This document shows, in pieces, positions 1-6,919 of a stretch of 12,074 bases of DNA. Source of the stretch: Tritrichomonas foetus (Eukaryota > Parabasalia > Tritrichomonadida > Tritrichomonadidae); NCBI GenBank assembly GCA_001839685.1, contig MLAK01001157.1, positions 18,629-30,702 of the forward strand, in the 5' to 3' direction. Both the position numbers and the translations under genes were made by a program. The stretch's first letter is position 1; every line of letters begins with the position of its first letter. Below the pieces are notes generated by a model. It was not told the origin of the DNA, did not search any database, and worked only from the letters and a program-made list of their open reading frames with translations.

Positions 1-246
1 AGGGTCATTCTAACAGTTTAATTATTGGAACATTAGCATTATCAATTATTTTATAGTTAGAAATCATTTTTGATTTTAAAAAGAGTTTTGTTAATGTTCT
101 TAAAATATTAGAAATATCAGAATCTTTTGGTAAATTTAGAATGACGAAATCAATATCACCAATTGGAATATGAATTTAAGTCGCTGAGAATCTTTGGGGA
201 TGGTGATTGAGTTTTGTAAATATTTTTCAATGATATTAGTAGACAT
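1..246 (-). pseudogene. Trf4/Pap2-type nucleotidyltransferase remnant
   Basis: Reading the minus strand from an ATG at 246 gives about 23 residues beginning MSTNIIEKYLQ. The frame then breaks. A second frame, from about 175 down to 8, encodes 56 residues containing GDIDFVIL and, about 30 residues later, NANVPIIKL, then hits TGA at 7-5. In non-canonical poly(A)/terminal nucleotidyltransferases of the Trf4/Cid1 class, a conserved FGS motif comes shortly before a (G/S)DID metal-binding pair, and KARVPIIK follows at this spacing. Here FGS is missing and the frame changes exactly there, which suggests an internal deletion of roughly 60-70 bases. An initiator-like site remains upstream. I infer a decayed gene copy cut off by the window edge. 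The family match rests on motifs read by eye; a sequencing error could explain the final stop but not easily the missing FGS segment. Confidence 0.62.
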
Positions 247-249
247 GGT

Positions 250-254
250 AATGA
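250..254 (-). promoter_or_regulatory. Initiator-like element of the pseudogene
   Basis: On the minus strand this reads TCATT, matching the trichomonad initiator consensus TCA(Y)(W). The A at 252 would give a 6-base 5' leader before the ATG at 246, in the very short range typical of trichomonads. A T-rich run (A-rich on the minus strand) lies just behind it. The site is short and could occur by chance. Confidence 0.4.
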
Positions 255-256
255 CT

Positions 257-1638
257 AATCATATTTTTTTTTTTTTTTTCTGCTTCAGTTGGATTTAGTC
301 ATCACACAAACGATTTTAAATGACCATTTAAATGCTATCTTTCAAGATTAATCCATGTTTCTTCATTTTGGATTGGGTTTGAAGAAGCTTACGGAAAATC
401 TGATTTTAAAAAAATGACTTTTTGAATAGTCACTGTTTTTTTCAGATGTTTACAGAGGTGATTATATTGAAATCTTAAAAATACTTTTTAAGGGAGATCT
501 ATTACTTTTTGAGGGCGACTGACAGCTTTTTGTGATTTCATCAGAAAAAATTATTCACTTTTTGTGCATGTTTGTTTCAAAATAATTCTGAGATATCTCA
601 AATATTTCAATACCCATCTGAAACATCATCATCATCACATATTCAATTTTTTTAATAGTTAACGGCATGGGACTACATCCTTAACAGGATTTAAATAATT
701 TTTTTTCGTTTTTTTTTTTTGACTGCCAAAAAATTGAAAAGGCATTGAAAATAAAACCACAAAAGGCGAAATAAATTAGCATCAGAACCACAATTTTTCA
801 TTATGATATTTGCTGATATATATCTAGCCATGAGCTAAATGATAAAATTACGTTGGGGAAATTCTATGATTATCGTCATCATGTGTTTTTTTTACATAAG
901 ATAAAAAGCAAATCGTTGCTAATTCAAAATTCATGAACTTAGTTGTAATAATTTTATAACCAATTGAAATTGTGTTGGAAATAAACTAAAGTTTTGTATG
1001 GTTTAGAGGAATATGATGAAAAGTTCACAACGATATTTCTTACAATTTTAAGACCAATTTCCAAAATTCAATAGATATATTCAATAATATATTGAAAAAC
1101 TTTCGTATTTTTTTGAGTTTTCTTGGAAATCGTATGACATTATTTATGAAATCTCGCAACTCTTCTTGAAAGATAGTTATGCATTATGTAAAGAAAATTA
1201 TGAAAACTAGGAAAAATCTCACAACCATGGAAAATAAATCGAATAAACAAATTACTTTTTATATTATTATCGCTCCCCACAAATTTCTCGCTTTTTGAAT
1301 GATATCTTCTAAGAAGAATCATTATGAAAATTGAATGCAAATAACACGAAAATTTTCAATGTTTTTTATGTGCTGTCTTCTTTTATTGACATTTTAATAT
1401 TATTTTAGAAACGCCTCAATGTTGTTAAAAATCGTGCAGCATTATTTCAAATTTCTATGAAACTTCATTCGAAATTCAATATCCTATTTTACTTCAAAAT
1501 TCTATTTTCATTCAAATAATTCTGATAATCATTGCATAAATTACAAGCATAAATTTTAAAAAGCTCATAAAAGTAAGAAAATTTTCAAACTAATTCACAT
1601 AAAATGTGTATAAAAAGTACAGCATTCTTTTAATTTTT
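257..1638. other. AT-rich spacer without a credible gene
   Basis: About 1.4 kb of very AT-rich DNA with homopolymer T runs near 264-279 and 710-720. The longest open frame (minus strand, 1140-1340, 66 codons) has no recognisable motif and the base composition of the spacer, so I do not call it. A small inverted repeat TTCAATA-ATA-TATTGAA lies at 1080-1096. A short string, AAAAGGCGAA followed by TAAATT, occurs at 761-777 and again, with one base dropped, near 2635-2650. I looked for remnants of the nucleotidyltransferase or of other coding sequence here and found none I could support. Confidence 0.6.
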
Positions 1639-1643
1639 TCACA
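1639..1643 (+). promoter_or_regulatory. Initiator-like element of the Myb/SANT gene
   Basis: TCACA fits TCA(Y)(W). With A1641 as +1 the leader before the ATG at 1672 would be 31 bases, a little long for a trichomonad but plausible. It follows a T-rich stretch. The call is by consensus only. Confidence 0.4.
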
Positions 1644-1671
1644 GCATAAAAATTAGGAAAACAAAAAATAG

Positions 1672-2259
1672 ATGCAAAACATTCCAGCAATGGAACAACT
1701 TCAACGAATCAGATTTCCACCTATCAACTCACTCATGCCTGATATGAAAATCGTGAACCTTGATTTCTGTCTCAGCGCTGACGAAGACAACGATTCTGGT
1801 GATGGATTTCTTCCAAACGACGATTCCGATAACAATTCAATTGCGAACGCGAATAAATCAAGCTGCAGTGGCACCTCGAAGACACCTCAGTACACTCTTG
1901 AAGACGATTTAATAATATTCAAAACAATCAACAGTTACTATGGAACAGCCTTCCACGGACGCGTCCCCTGGTCCTTCTGGCAGACATTCAGAAAAGTGAC
2001 CGGCAACGAAAGAAGCTCCTCAAGCCTGTACCACCACTGGAATGGTGCAATGAGGCGCAAATACGGAACATATCTATCAGCGGGGAGAATTCATGATTGT
2101 ATAGCGTGGATCGAACAGGCACTATCAGCAGACAAAAGCCCATCGGCCAAAGCACAGGATGATAAGCAAATAACAGGCCACCCGCTTCAACATAATTGGT
2201 CACTGCCGCCACGGCCCCTTCAGGAGATAAAAGAAGATTTATTTCCTGATGTGAAGTGA
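1672..2259 (+). CDS. Myb/SANT-like DNA-binding protein
   Basis: Predicted 195-residue protein. Residues 1-34 are unremarkable, 35-70 are acidic and Asp/Asn/Ser-rich (probably disordered), and residues 72-131 form a compact Myb/SANT-like helical domain. That domain begins YTLEDDL, has the hydrophobic/aromatic set F83, Y89-Y90, W100, W103 and F106, then a basic third-helix-like segment RSSSSLYHHWNGAMRRKY (114-131), where Myb and Rap1-type domains contact DNA. A tail of about 64 residues with prolines follows. Only one repeat is visible, unlike R2R3 Mybs. Myb-type factors are established promoter-binding proteins in trichomonads, so a nuclear transcriptional or chromatin role is inferred; no target can be named. 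The first ATG (1672) is used because it lies nearest the initiator; Met7 at 1690 is an alternative. The coding region is visibly richer in G+C than its flanks, supporting a real gene. A TAAA lies about 25 bases after the stop. Confidence 0.75.
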   Translation: MQNIPAMEQLQRIRFPPINSLMPDMKIVNLDFCLSADEDNDSGDGFLPNDDSDNNSIANANKSSCSGTSKTPQYTLEDDLIIFKTINSYYGTAFHGRVPWSFWQTFRKVTGNERSSSSLYHHWNGAMRRKYGTYLSAGRIHDCIAWIEQALSADKSPSAKAQDDKQITGHPLQHNWSLPPRPLQEIKEDLFPDVK

Positions 2260-2742
2260 ATTTAGTCTCACAAGGAGCGTGAATAAATGAAATATTTGGT
2301 GTTTATTCACATTGATGATATCCTTTTGGAGCATCATAGATAATTAAGGTTTTTTAAGTTATATATAAATATAAATTTTTTTCTTGGGTTAACTTTTAAA
2401 TAATATGTTTTGTTTATTTCTAATTTTTTAGTGGATCCAATTCATAATAATTTTTTTTTGAGTCGACAGACTCTATTGGTAAATCAGAATTCTTAAATGG
2501 ATTGTCAATTTCGCGATTCCTTAATATCAACAATAGGAAGAAGATTTGTTGGTATATCGACAAAATAAATTACAACCACAACACATTGAAATAATTGAAA
2601 TTCGATGAAATTCAATAGAATTCGATGAAATAGAAAAAGGCGAATAAATTGCGAATATTTTCGCCTTAAAACCGCACAGACCAACCTTGATAAAATGATT
2701 TAGGGATAAACTTTTTGAACGAAAAATCTAAACGTTTAAGAA
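2260..2742. other. Spacer between the Myb-like and 217-aa genes
   Basis: AT-rich spacer of 483 bases between two genes on the same strand. It contains a direct repeat of AATTCGATGAAAT (about 2599-2611 and 2619-2631) and an inverted repeat at 2637-2667. An AACGTTT string lies 12 bases before the downstream ATG; AACG is a core recognised by some trichomonad Myb proteins, but so short a match is weak. I see no clean TCAYW site just before 2743 and no gene inside the spacer. Confidence 0.5.
2637..2667. repeat. Inverted repeat, 8-bp arms
   Basis: AAGGCGAA (2637-2644) and TTCGCCTT (2660-2667) are perfect reverse complements separated by 15 bases, about 75 bases upstream of the 217-residue protein's start. 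It could be a protein-binding site in that promoter or a hairpin in its leader. In such AT-rich DNA, arms containing GGCG are less expected than A/T palindromes. Confidence 0.55.
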
Positions 2743-3396
2743 ATGAAGGCGAAAAAGAAAGACTATTTTATCAACCAGCCAATTTCCAATCAGGTATCTT
2801 TTGTCGTCAATACAGTTAAGGGTGATCACCTTGGTAAGCAGAGTTTAATCGTTTCCGTGAATGGTCACCTTTTCATTTTACATCCTCGAACAATCCAAAA
2901 AAGATTTCGATTTTATGATTCAGGATTCACTTCATTTATTGAGCCGTCACCAAGTATTCAAATTTCTATTGGCATTTTTACGCCATCGAAAGAAAAAGGA
3001 TATTTACACAGCTTCATCAGCTACAGCATGAAAAGTCCATTAGACACCATATCACAAGTTTTAGATTTACATTCTTATGGCAATTCGTACATTGTTTCAT
3101 TATCGCTATTCATCTCACCATGTTATATATATCAACCAGCTGCTTTTCCTCGTCCTGATAAGCGAAAGAAAGAAAAGCCTGCTTCTGATGGGAAATCTTC
3201 TGTGCGTCAGAAAAAACTGGATTCTGACTCTTTTAGTGAAAGATACTCACTTAGCTACACAATGTCTGAATCAGATTATTCATCTTCATACAATGATCAA
3301 GAATATGATGATAAGCCGAGTTTTCCAAATCTTTTGTCGTCATTTGAAACAGATGAAACAACAACAATGAGTGTCACTTCAAATTCAGATATTTGA
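2743..3396 (+). CDS. Unrecognised 217-aa protein, possible C2-like fold
   Basis: I do not recognise this protein. It has three parts. Residues 1-10 are strongly basic (MKAKKKDYF). Residues 15-127 alternate short hydrophobic strands with turns (SLIVSVNG 34-41, RFRFYD 54-59, IQISIGIFT 72-80, IVSLSLFI 117-124). This strand order and spacing vaguely resemble a C2 domain, a beta-sandwich that often binds lipids or proteins, but the usual calcium-binding aspartates are not evident. Residues 137-217 are low complexity: a basic patch (RPDKRKKEK) and then a Ser/Asp/Glu/Tyr-rich tail ending in SNSDI, probably disordered and a good kinase substrate. There is no signal peptide or membrane segment. It is a real gene by its length and codon-like base composition; the C2 resemblance is a weak guess. 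It lies 483 bases after the Myb-like gene on the same strand, with no sign of cotranscription. Confidence 0.65.
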   Translation: MKAKKKDYFINQPISNQVSFVVNTVKGDHLGKQSLIVSVNGHLFILHPRTIQKRFRFYDSGFTSFIEPSPSIQISIGIFTPSKEKGYLHSFISYSMKSPLDTISQVLDLHSYGNSYIVSLSLFISPCYIYQPAAFPRPDKRKKEKPASDGKSSVRQKKLDSDSFSERYSLSYTMSESDYSSSYNDQEYDDKPSFPNLLSSFETDETTTMSVTSNSDI

Positions 3397-4026
3397 TATC
3401 AGTTCTTTCACTTTATTTAGTAATATTTAAATATTGCTGGTTTTACCGTGAACATCTAAGGTCAAATGAAAAGTCAAATTAACAAAAAGTGTTCACTGTA
3501 AAACTGGTCACACTTGAGTATGTTATATAACTATTTGTATTAATCATTTGTTCATCAGAATTAGGATTGCGTGGATTTGTTTTTATTGTTAAACCATTAA
3601 TCGATCAAACTTTATGAATATTATTCTTTATATTTTTATTTTCTCTCTTTTGAAACTTAACACTAATGAAGTTTGCTTTTTTTTTATGAATTGGCTGATA
3701 ATTTTGTAATTTAACGACAAAGAATACAAAGAAGATAATATATATTATTCATAAATACATGGCAATACTGTAATGCATCGTAAGTTAAACAAATTTGCTT
3801 AGGCATATTTCTTTGTTTTCACAGAAATCATTTTTTTCAATTAAAGCTTAAGAGTAGAAAAATAATCAATATTTAGGATTTGATCTGTTTAATATTAAAA
3901 GCTTTTGAATCACTCAAGAAATGGGACCGCCCATTGTTCGATAAGCCTTCAATCTACAGAAAAATCATGAAGATGAGAAAATCAATGAAAATAAAAAACA
4001 TGATAAATATGGGTGAAAATTATGAT
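3397..4026. other. Convergent spacer with hairpin
   Basis: This 630-base AT-rich spacer lies between the 3' ends of two convergent genes. It holds the strong inverted repeat at 3437-3507 and a 14-base AT-only palindrome at 3735-3748 (ATAATATATATTAT). A plus-strand open frame starts at 3880 and runs into the neighbouring gene's antisense strand; it is not called because its later part is just the complement of Asn codons. No other gene is seen. Confidence 0.5.
3437..3507. repeat. Long inverted repeat, 18-bp arms
   Basis: Arms CTGGTTTTACCGTGAACA (3437-3454) and TGTTCACTGTAAAACTGG (3490-3507) pair at 15 of 18 positions as DNA. As RNA they pair at 17 of 18, counting two G-U wobbles and one C-U mismatch. 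The loop is 35 bases. It begins 41 bases after the stop of the 217-residue gene, so it may be a 3'-UTR hairpin, a small structured RNA, or a worn remnant of a short inverted-repeat element. No target-site duplication is obvious. Confidence 0.65.
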
Positions 4027-4719
4027 TTACTCAACATTTTTTTTAGGGTTCGGCTTGAAGTCATGAATGTCCTGAGAGGGATTTTGGAGATCCTGACTTC
4101 GGCTTCCAGGTGCAAATTTGGCGAAGCCACCACTCACAGACCTGGTTGGCTTCTGCTTGTTGTGGCCTGGGCCATTGTTATTATTATTATTATTTGTGTT
4201 GTTATTTTGCTGGTTTCTTTGATTGTTTCTTTGATTATTTCTTTGATAATTATTATTGTTGCCTTTACCAAAGTTGAGGTTGTTATTGTTGTTGTTATTA
4301 TTGTTATTGTTTCCTCTTGGGCTGTTTCCACTGTTTGTCCGGTAGGGACGGTTTCCTCCTCCCTGTTGATCGTCGGCATGAATATTATCGGAGGAGAATT
4401 TGCGGGGAATGTAGGCGTGGCCGCCTGCAGCCTGTCCCTTGAGGTTGTCGCTGGAGATTGAAACGTTTCTATTGGGGCGATTACCCTTATGTGGAGATCG
4501 ATAGTTATTATTCGAAAGTTTGACGTAATCGGAGATTGGATATTGATCGTCGTAAGGGGCTCGGCCAGCAGCAACATCAAAGTTCATTCCCTTTTTCGGT
4601 GTTAATTCTGGTGTAATTTTTTTTGGAGAAAATAAGGCGGGTTTCTGCTTTGGAGATGCTGGACCAGGATTTGTGGCGATTCTGTTCTGTGACTCGTTGG
4701 TATCAGTGCTTGAAGACAT
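4027..4719 (-). CDS. Asparagine-rich low-complexity protein
   Basis: Predicted 230 residues starting MSSSTDTNES. The open frame extends further upstream, but that extension is antisense to the tRNA gene and encodes the typical tRNA-derived peptide, so Met at 4719 is chosen. Residues 17-45 carry proline-directed SP/TP sites beside lysines (ASPKQK, SPKK, TPKK). A near repeat, ISSDNL (88-93) and FSSDNI (108-113), follows. Residues 130-183 are almost all N, Q, R and G, with an 11-Asn run (137-147) and the short repeat QRNNQRNNQRN. Residues 184-230 are basic and Gly/Pro/Ser-rich. There is no membrane segment or folded domain. Such proteins are often RNA-binding or granule-forming, but that is only inference; I cannot name a family. 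The Asn codons mix AAC and AAT. The stop TAA is followed by A, giving TAAA, the trichomonad poly(A) signal. Confidence 0.72.
   Translation of the reverse strand: MSSSTDTNESQNRIATNPGPASPKQKPALFSPKKITPELTPKKGMNFDVAAGRAPYDDQYPISDYVKLSNNNYRSPHKGNRPNRNVSISSDNLKGQAAGGHAYIPRKFSSDNIHADDQQGGGNRPYRTNSGNSPRGNNNNNNNNNNNLNFGKGNNNNYQRNNQRNNQRNQQNNNTNNNNNNNGPGHNKQKPTRSVSGGFAKFAPGSRSQDLQNPSQDIHDFKPNPKKNVE
4214..4249. repeat. 12-bp tandem repeat, three copies
   Basis: On the plus strand, three 12-base units TTTCTTTGATTG / TTTCTTTGATTA / TTTCTTTGATAA lie end to end, differing only in the last bases. On the coding (minus) strand they encode the QRNN repeats of the Asn-rich protein. The unit length is a multiple of three, so copy-number change would not shift the frame. 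Confidence 0.75.
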
Positions 4720-4853
4720 CAAACAATTAAATTGGTCAATCAAGACATCGCTTGCATTCAAAAATTTCAAAAGAAAGAAGGCTGGCGTTTTGTCCGAAAG
4801 AGATTTTATGATAATCGAATATAGTCCAAAATTAAGAAAATCAAACGGTTGTC

Positions 4854-4864
4854 TGGCCGAGTGG
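4854..4864 (+). promoter_or_regulatory. Pol III A box in tRNA-Leu
   Basis: TGGCCGAGTGG matches the eukaryotic A-box consensus TRGCNNAGTGG at every position. It overlaps the D arm of the tRNA. Confidence 0.85.
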
Positions 4865-4904
4865 TCCAAGGCGCACGCTTCAGGCGCGTGTCCGAAAGGG
4901 CGTG

Positions 4905-4914
4905 GGTTCGATCC
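4905..4914 (+). promoter_or_regulatory. Pol III B box in tRNA-Leu
   Basis: GGTTCGATCC matches the B-box core GGTTCGANNCC type sequence in the T arm, at normal distance from the A box for a tRNA with a long variable arm. Confidence 0.85.
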
Positions 4915-4926
4915 CCACGGCAACCA

Positions 4927-4934
4927 TTTTTTTT
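4927..4934 (+). terminator. Pol III terminator of tRNA-Leu
   Basis: A run of eight T residues begins directly after the discriminator base, enough for RNA polymerase III termination on the plus strand. Confidence 0.85.
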
Positions 4935-5111
4935 CTTAATCATATTTTTGTTTTTTGTTGTGATTTCAAGTGAAAAAATGAATTTTTGATGATCATTAAA
5001 TCATCAATTTTTGTTCTCATCGTTATAAAAATATATTTTCAATTAACCTGAATAAATTTGTTGATTACAATAATGAAAATTAAATCGATTAACCCGTATA
5101 CTTTACATTTA

Positions 5112-6770
5112 TTAACTAATGGTTAAAGCTGGCAAAGCCAGTTGTTGCATCATTTCCATTTCAGAACTCATCACGAATGATAGAGTATATCCAAGCAGAA
5201 CTAGATGGAAAATTGAAATGGAAACAATCCCTAAGGCCATTTCTGAAGTAAACAGAAGAAAAATAAGGAGAGGAATTCCGAAATGATTCCTACCAGTTAC
5301 AAGCAGAGTTATATAAAAAATAAATCGAATACAGCTTATAAATGTTGATCCAGTCTTGGCAGATAATAAAATTAATATTGAAATTAGCAAAAGTGAGATA
5401 TTTGGATAATCATTAGCACTACTTTCATCATCAACATCATTTATAATAAAATCATTCCTTCCATTTTCAATTTCTTTTTTGAAATATTCTGTGATTTTTT
5501 GAAATTTATTTTTTTTATTGTGACTATTTTCTGGAGAATGCACTGGGACGGAAGTCTTCAGGTCATCATCAGAAGGTGAAATAACAAATGGTCTAGAAAT
5601 ATCATTTTTTAACAGGTTATTTAATCCCAATTCAGAAGCTTTTTCAAAGATTTTCGGATTATTCAAAATATCTTCAACTGTACAACGTTTTTTAGGATCT
5701 AAAACCATTGTTTTCTGAATAATTTTCATGGCTAAAGGTGATATTTCAGTTGTCAATTTCATATCGGCAATTAAATCATCAACTGTTGTGAAATTTTGTA
5801 ATCTTTGTTCACCATTGTCATAAAAAAATGGATTTATGTGGTAAAATAATGAAAACAAAATCACACCAAGTGACCAAATATCACTTGCGAAAGAATGTGA
5901 AAACAAATATTTCCCTTTTTCATCATGAATGAAAAGCTCAGGTGCCATTGTTTCAACTGTTCCAGTCGCGCCTGACCTTGATGCATGAATATTGAAAATA
6001 CTATGAGTGTCAAGCGCAGTTCCAAAATCGGATAAGGCAAGTCTAATTGGAAGAGGATGATTATTTTTCTCTTCAAAAATTAAAACATTTGATAATTTTA
6101 AGTCTCTGTGAATGATTCCAAGAGAGTGAAGATGTTGGACAGCAACAATAATATTAATAAAAATTTGCCATGCTTCATCTTCGTTGATTTTTCTGAAAAT
6201 TCCTGGAATTTTTGTAGAAATCATATTCTCAACATTTCCAAGTGGTGCGAATTCCATTAATATGAATAGACATGGAATTTTTGGTCCAAAGTTGGCAGGC
6301 TGCCACTCCTCTATCCAACAATGCTTATAACCTAAAATTAAAGGATGCGGTATTTTTGATAATTTTTCTAATAATCTGACTTCGTTAATCACTCGCTGGA
6401 GCCACGTGAATTCACCTACTGGTATAACTTTGACTGCATAAATGGCTAGTTTGATTCCAGCCAAACTATGTTCAACTCGATAGACACTTCCACATCCACC
6501 GCTTCCAATTTTGGTCCTTTTTGGAAAGAAGCGATCGAAATAGCCGTTGGTAACAAAATCAGATAAAGATAAAGGGAGACATGGAGCCCCACAAAAATGA
6601 TCGGCGAGAATTTGGAAATAATTTGTCGATGTCCAAGGAATTGGAACGTCAATAGTAGCACCAGTTTGTGCAACTGTTCGAATTTGTTGAAGTGAAGAAT
6701 TGTAGAGAACAAGAGATTTTGAGGAATTTTGAAGAACGACTTTCCAAGTATTTAACTCCTCTTCATTCAT
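5112..6770 (-). CDS. Iks1-like Ser/Thr protein kinase with membrane tail
   Basis: Predicted 552 residues. Residues 8-35 (WKVVLQNSSKSLVLYNSS) resemble the N-terminal element of fungal Iks1 kinases. The kinase domain spans about 80-375: glycine loop IGSGGCGSVY (88-97), lysine K114 in YAVK, alpha-C glutamate E130, catalytic HRDLKLSN (221-228; D223, K225, N228), DFG (248-250), MAPE (275-278), DIWSLGVILF (297-306) and R362. The catalytic set is complete, so an active Ser/Thr kinase is predicted. Features such as the IPVGE...WLQRV stretch and the FGPKIPCLFILMEF segment (161-174) also resemble Iks1. After a charged linker (about 380-455), residues 457-534 form three or four hydrophobic segments ending in a short polar tail, so the enzyme is probably anchored in an endomembrane with the kinase domain in the cytosol. 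Substrates are unknown. The start is the first ATG of the frame; a divergent promoter is shared with the sirtuin gene. AATAAA follows the stop. Confidence 0.88.
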   Translation of the reverse strand: MNEEELNTWKVVLQNSSKSLVLYNSSLQQIRTVAQTGATIDVPIPWTSTNYFQILADHFCGAPCLPLSLSDFVTNGYFDRFFPKRTKIGSGGCGSVYRVEHSLAGIKLAIYAVKVIPVGEFTWLQRVINEVRLLEKLSKIPHPLILGYKHCWIEEWQPANFGPKIPCLFILMEFAPLGNVENMISTKIPGIFRKINEDEAWQIFINIIVAVQHLHSLGIIHRDLKLSNVLIFEEKNNHPLPIRLALSDFGTALDTHSIFNIHASRSGATGTVETMAPELFIHDEKGKYLFSHSFASDIWSLGVILFSLFYHINPFFYDNGEQRLQNFTTVDDLIADMKLTTEISPLAMKIIQKTMVLDPKKRCTVEDILNNPKIFEKASELGLNNLLKNDISRPFVISPSDDDLKTSVPVHSPENSHNKKNKFQKITEYFKKEIENGRNDFIINDVDDESSANDYPNISLLLISILILLSAKTGSTFISCIRFIFYITLLVTGRNHFGIPLLIFLLFTSEMALGIVSISIFHLVLLGYTLSFVMSSEMEMMQQLALPALTIS

Positions 6771-6919
6771 TGAACTTCACTTTTAATATTTTTTCAATCA
6801 CTTTACCATAACTTTTCAATGATGAATTGACCATTTATAAATGTATGAATGGTTAAAATATGGTCAAAATATTGATGTTCATATTGACCTTTGGTCACAA
6901 AAAAAAGGATTTCCGGAAT
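6771..6919. promoter_or_regulatory. Divergent promoter, kinase / sirtuin
   Basis: This 149-base AT-rich region separates two head-to-head genes. It contains TTGACC at 6827-6832, GGTCAA at 6862-6867, TTGACC at 6884-6889 and GGTCA at 6893-6897: four copies of one element in both orientations within 71 bases. The last copy overlaps the sirtuin initiator. The same element occurs near the starts of the Asn-rich gene (4734-4739) and the RING gene (8473-8478). Confidence 0.5.
6895..6899 (+). promoter_or_regulatory. Initiator-like element deciding the sirtuin start
   Basis: TCACA fits TCA(Y)(W). With A6897 as +1 the leader to the ATG at 6920 is 23 bases. Because it lies downstream of the ATG at 6860, it argues that the shorter protein is made. 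Confidence 0.5.

Larger units (their letters stand above)
4847..4926 (+). tRNA. tRNA-Leu (anticodon CAG)
   Basis: The acceptor stem pairs GGTTGTC (4847-4853) with GGCAACC (4919-4925), with one T-G pair, and A4926 is the discriminator. The D arm uses GCC/GGC. The anticodon stem CACGC/GCGTG encloses a 7-base loop TTCAGGC with anticodon CAG (4881-4883), which reads CUG leucine codons; G37 is typical of such tRNAs. The variable arm (TCC-GAAA-GGG plus C) is long, as expected for a type II tRNA. The T stem GTGGG/CCCAC holds the loop TTCGATC. CCA is not encoded and there is no intron. It sits 127 bases from the start of the Asn-rich gene in head-to-head orientation. Confidence 0.97.

Noticed and set aside
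1140..1340. Minus-strand 66-codon frame
   Set aside because: No motif, spacer-like composition and no initiator support.
3880..4461. Plus-strand 193-codon frame rich in Ile and Val
   Set aside because: Its Ile/Val runs are the exact complement of the Asn codons on the minus strand, so it is a shadow. It is not a membrane protein.
4720..4923. Upstream extension of the Asn-rich frame, and the plus-strand frame 4673-4939
   Set aside because: Both run through the tRNA-Leu gene and give the familiar peptides that arise from translating tRNA genes; the Met at 4719 is a better start.
6827..6897. TTGACC as a plant-type W box
   Set aside because: The core matches, but WRKY factors are not a reasonable expectation on this evidence; chance or another factor is more likely.
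6860..6919. Sirtuin signal peptide from the upstream ATG at 6860
   Set aside because: The hydrophobic 20 residues look signal-like, but the initiator at 6895 lies inside them and sirtuins are not secreted.
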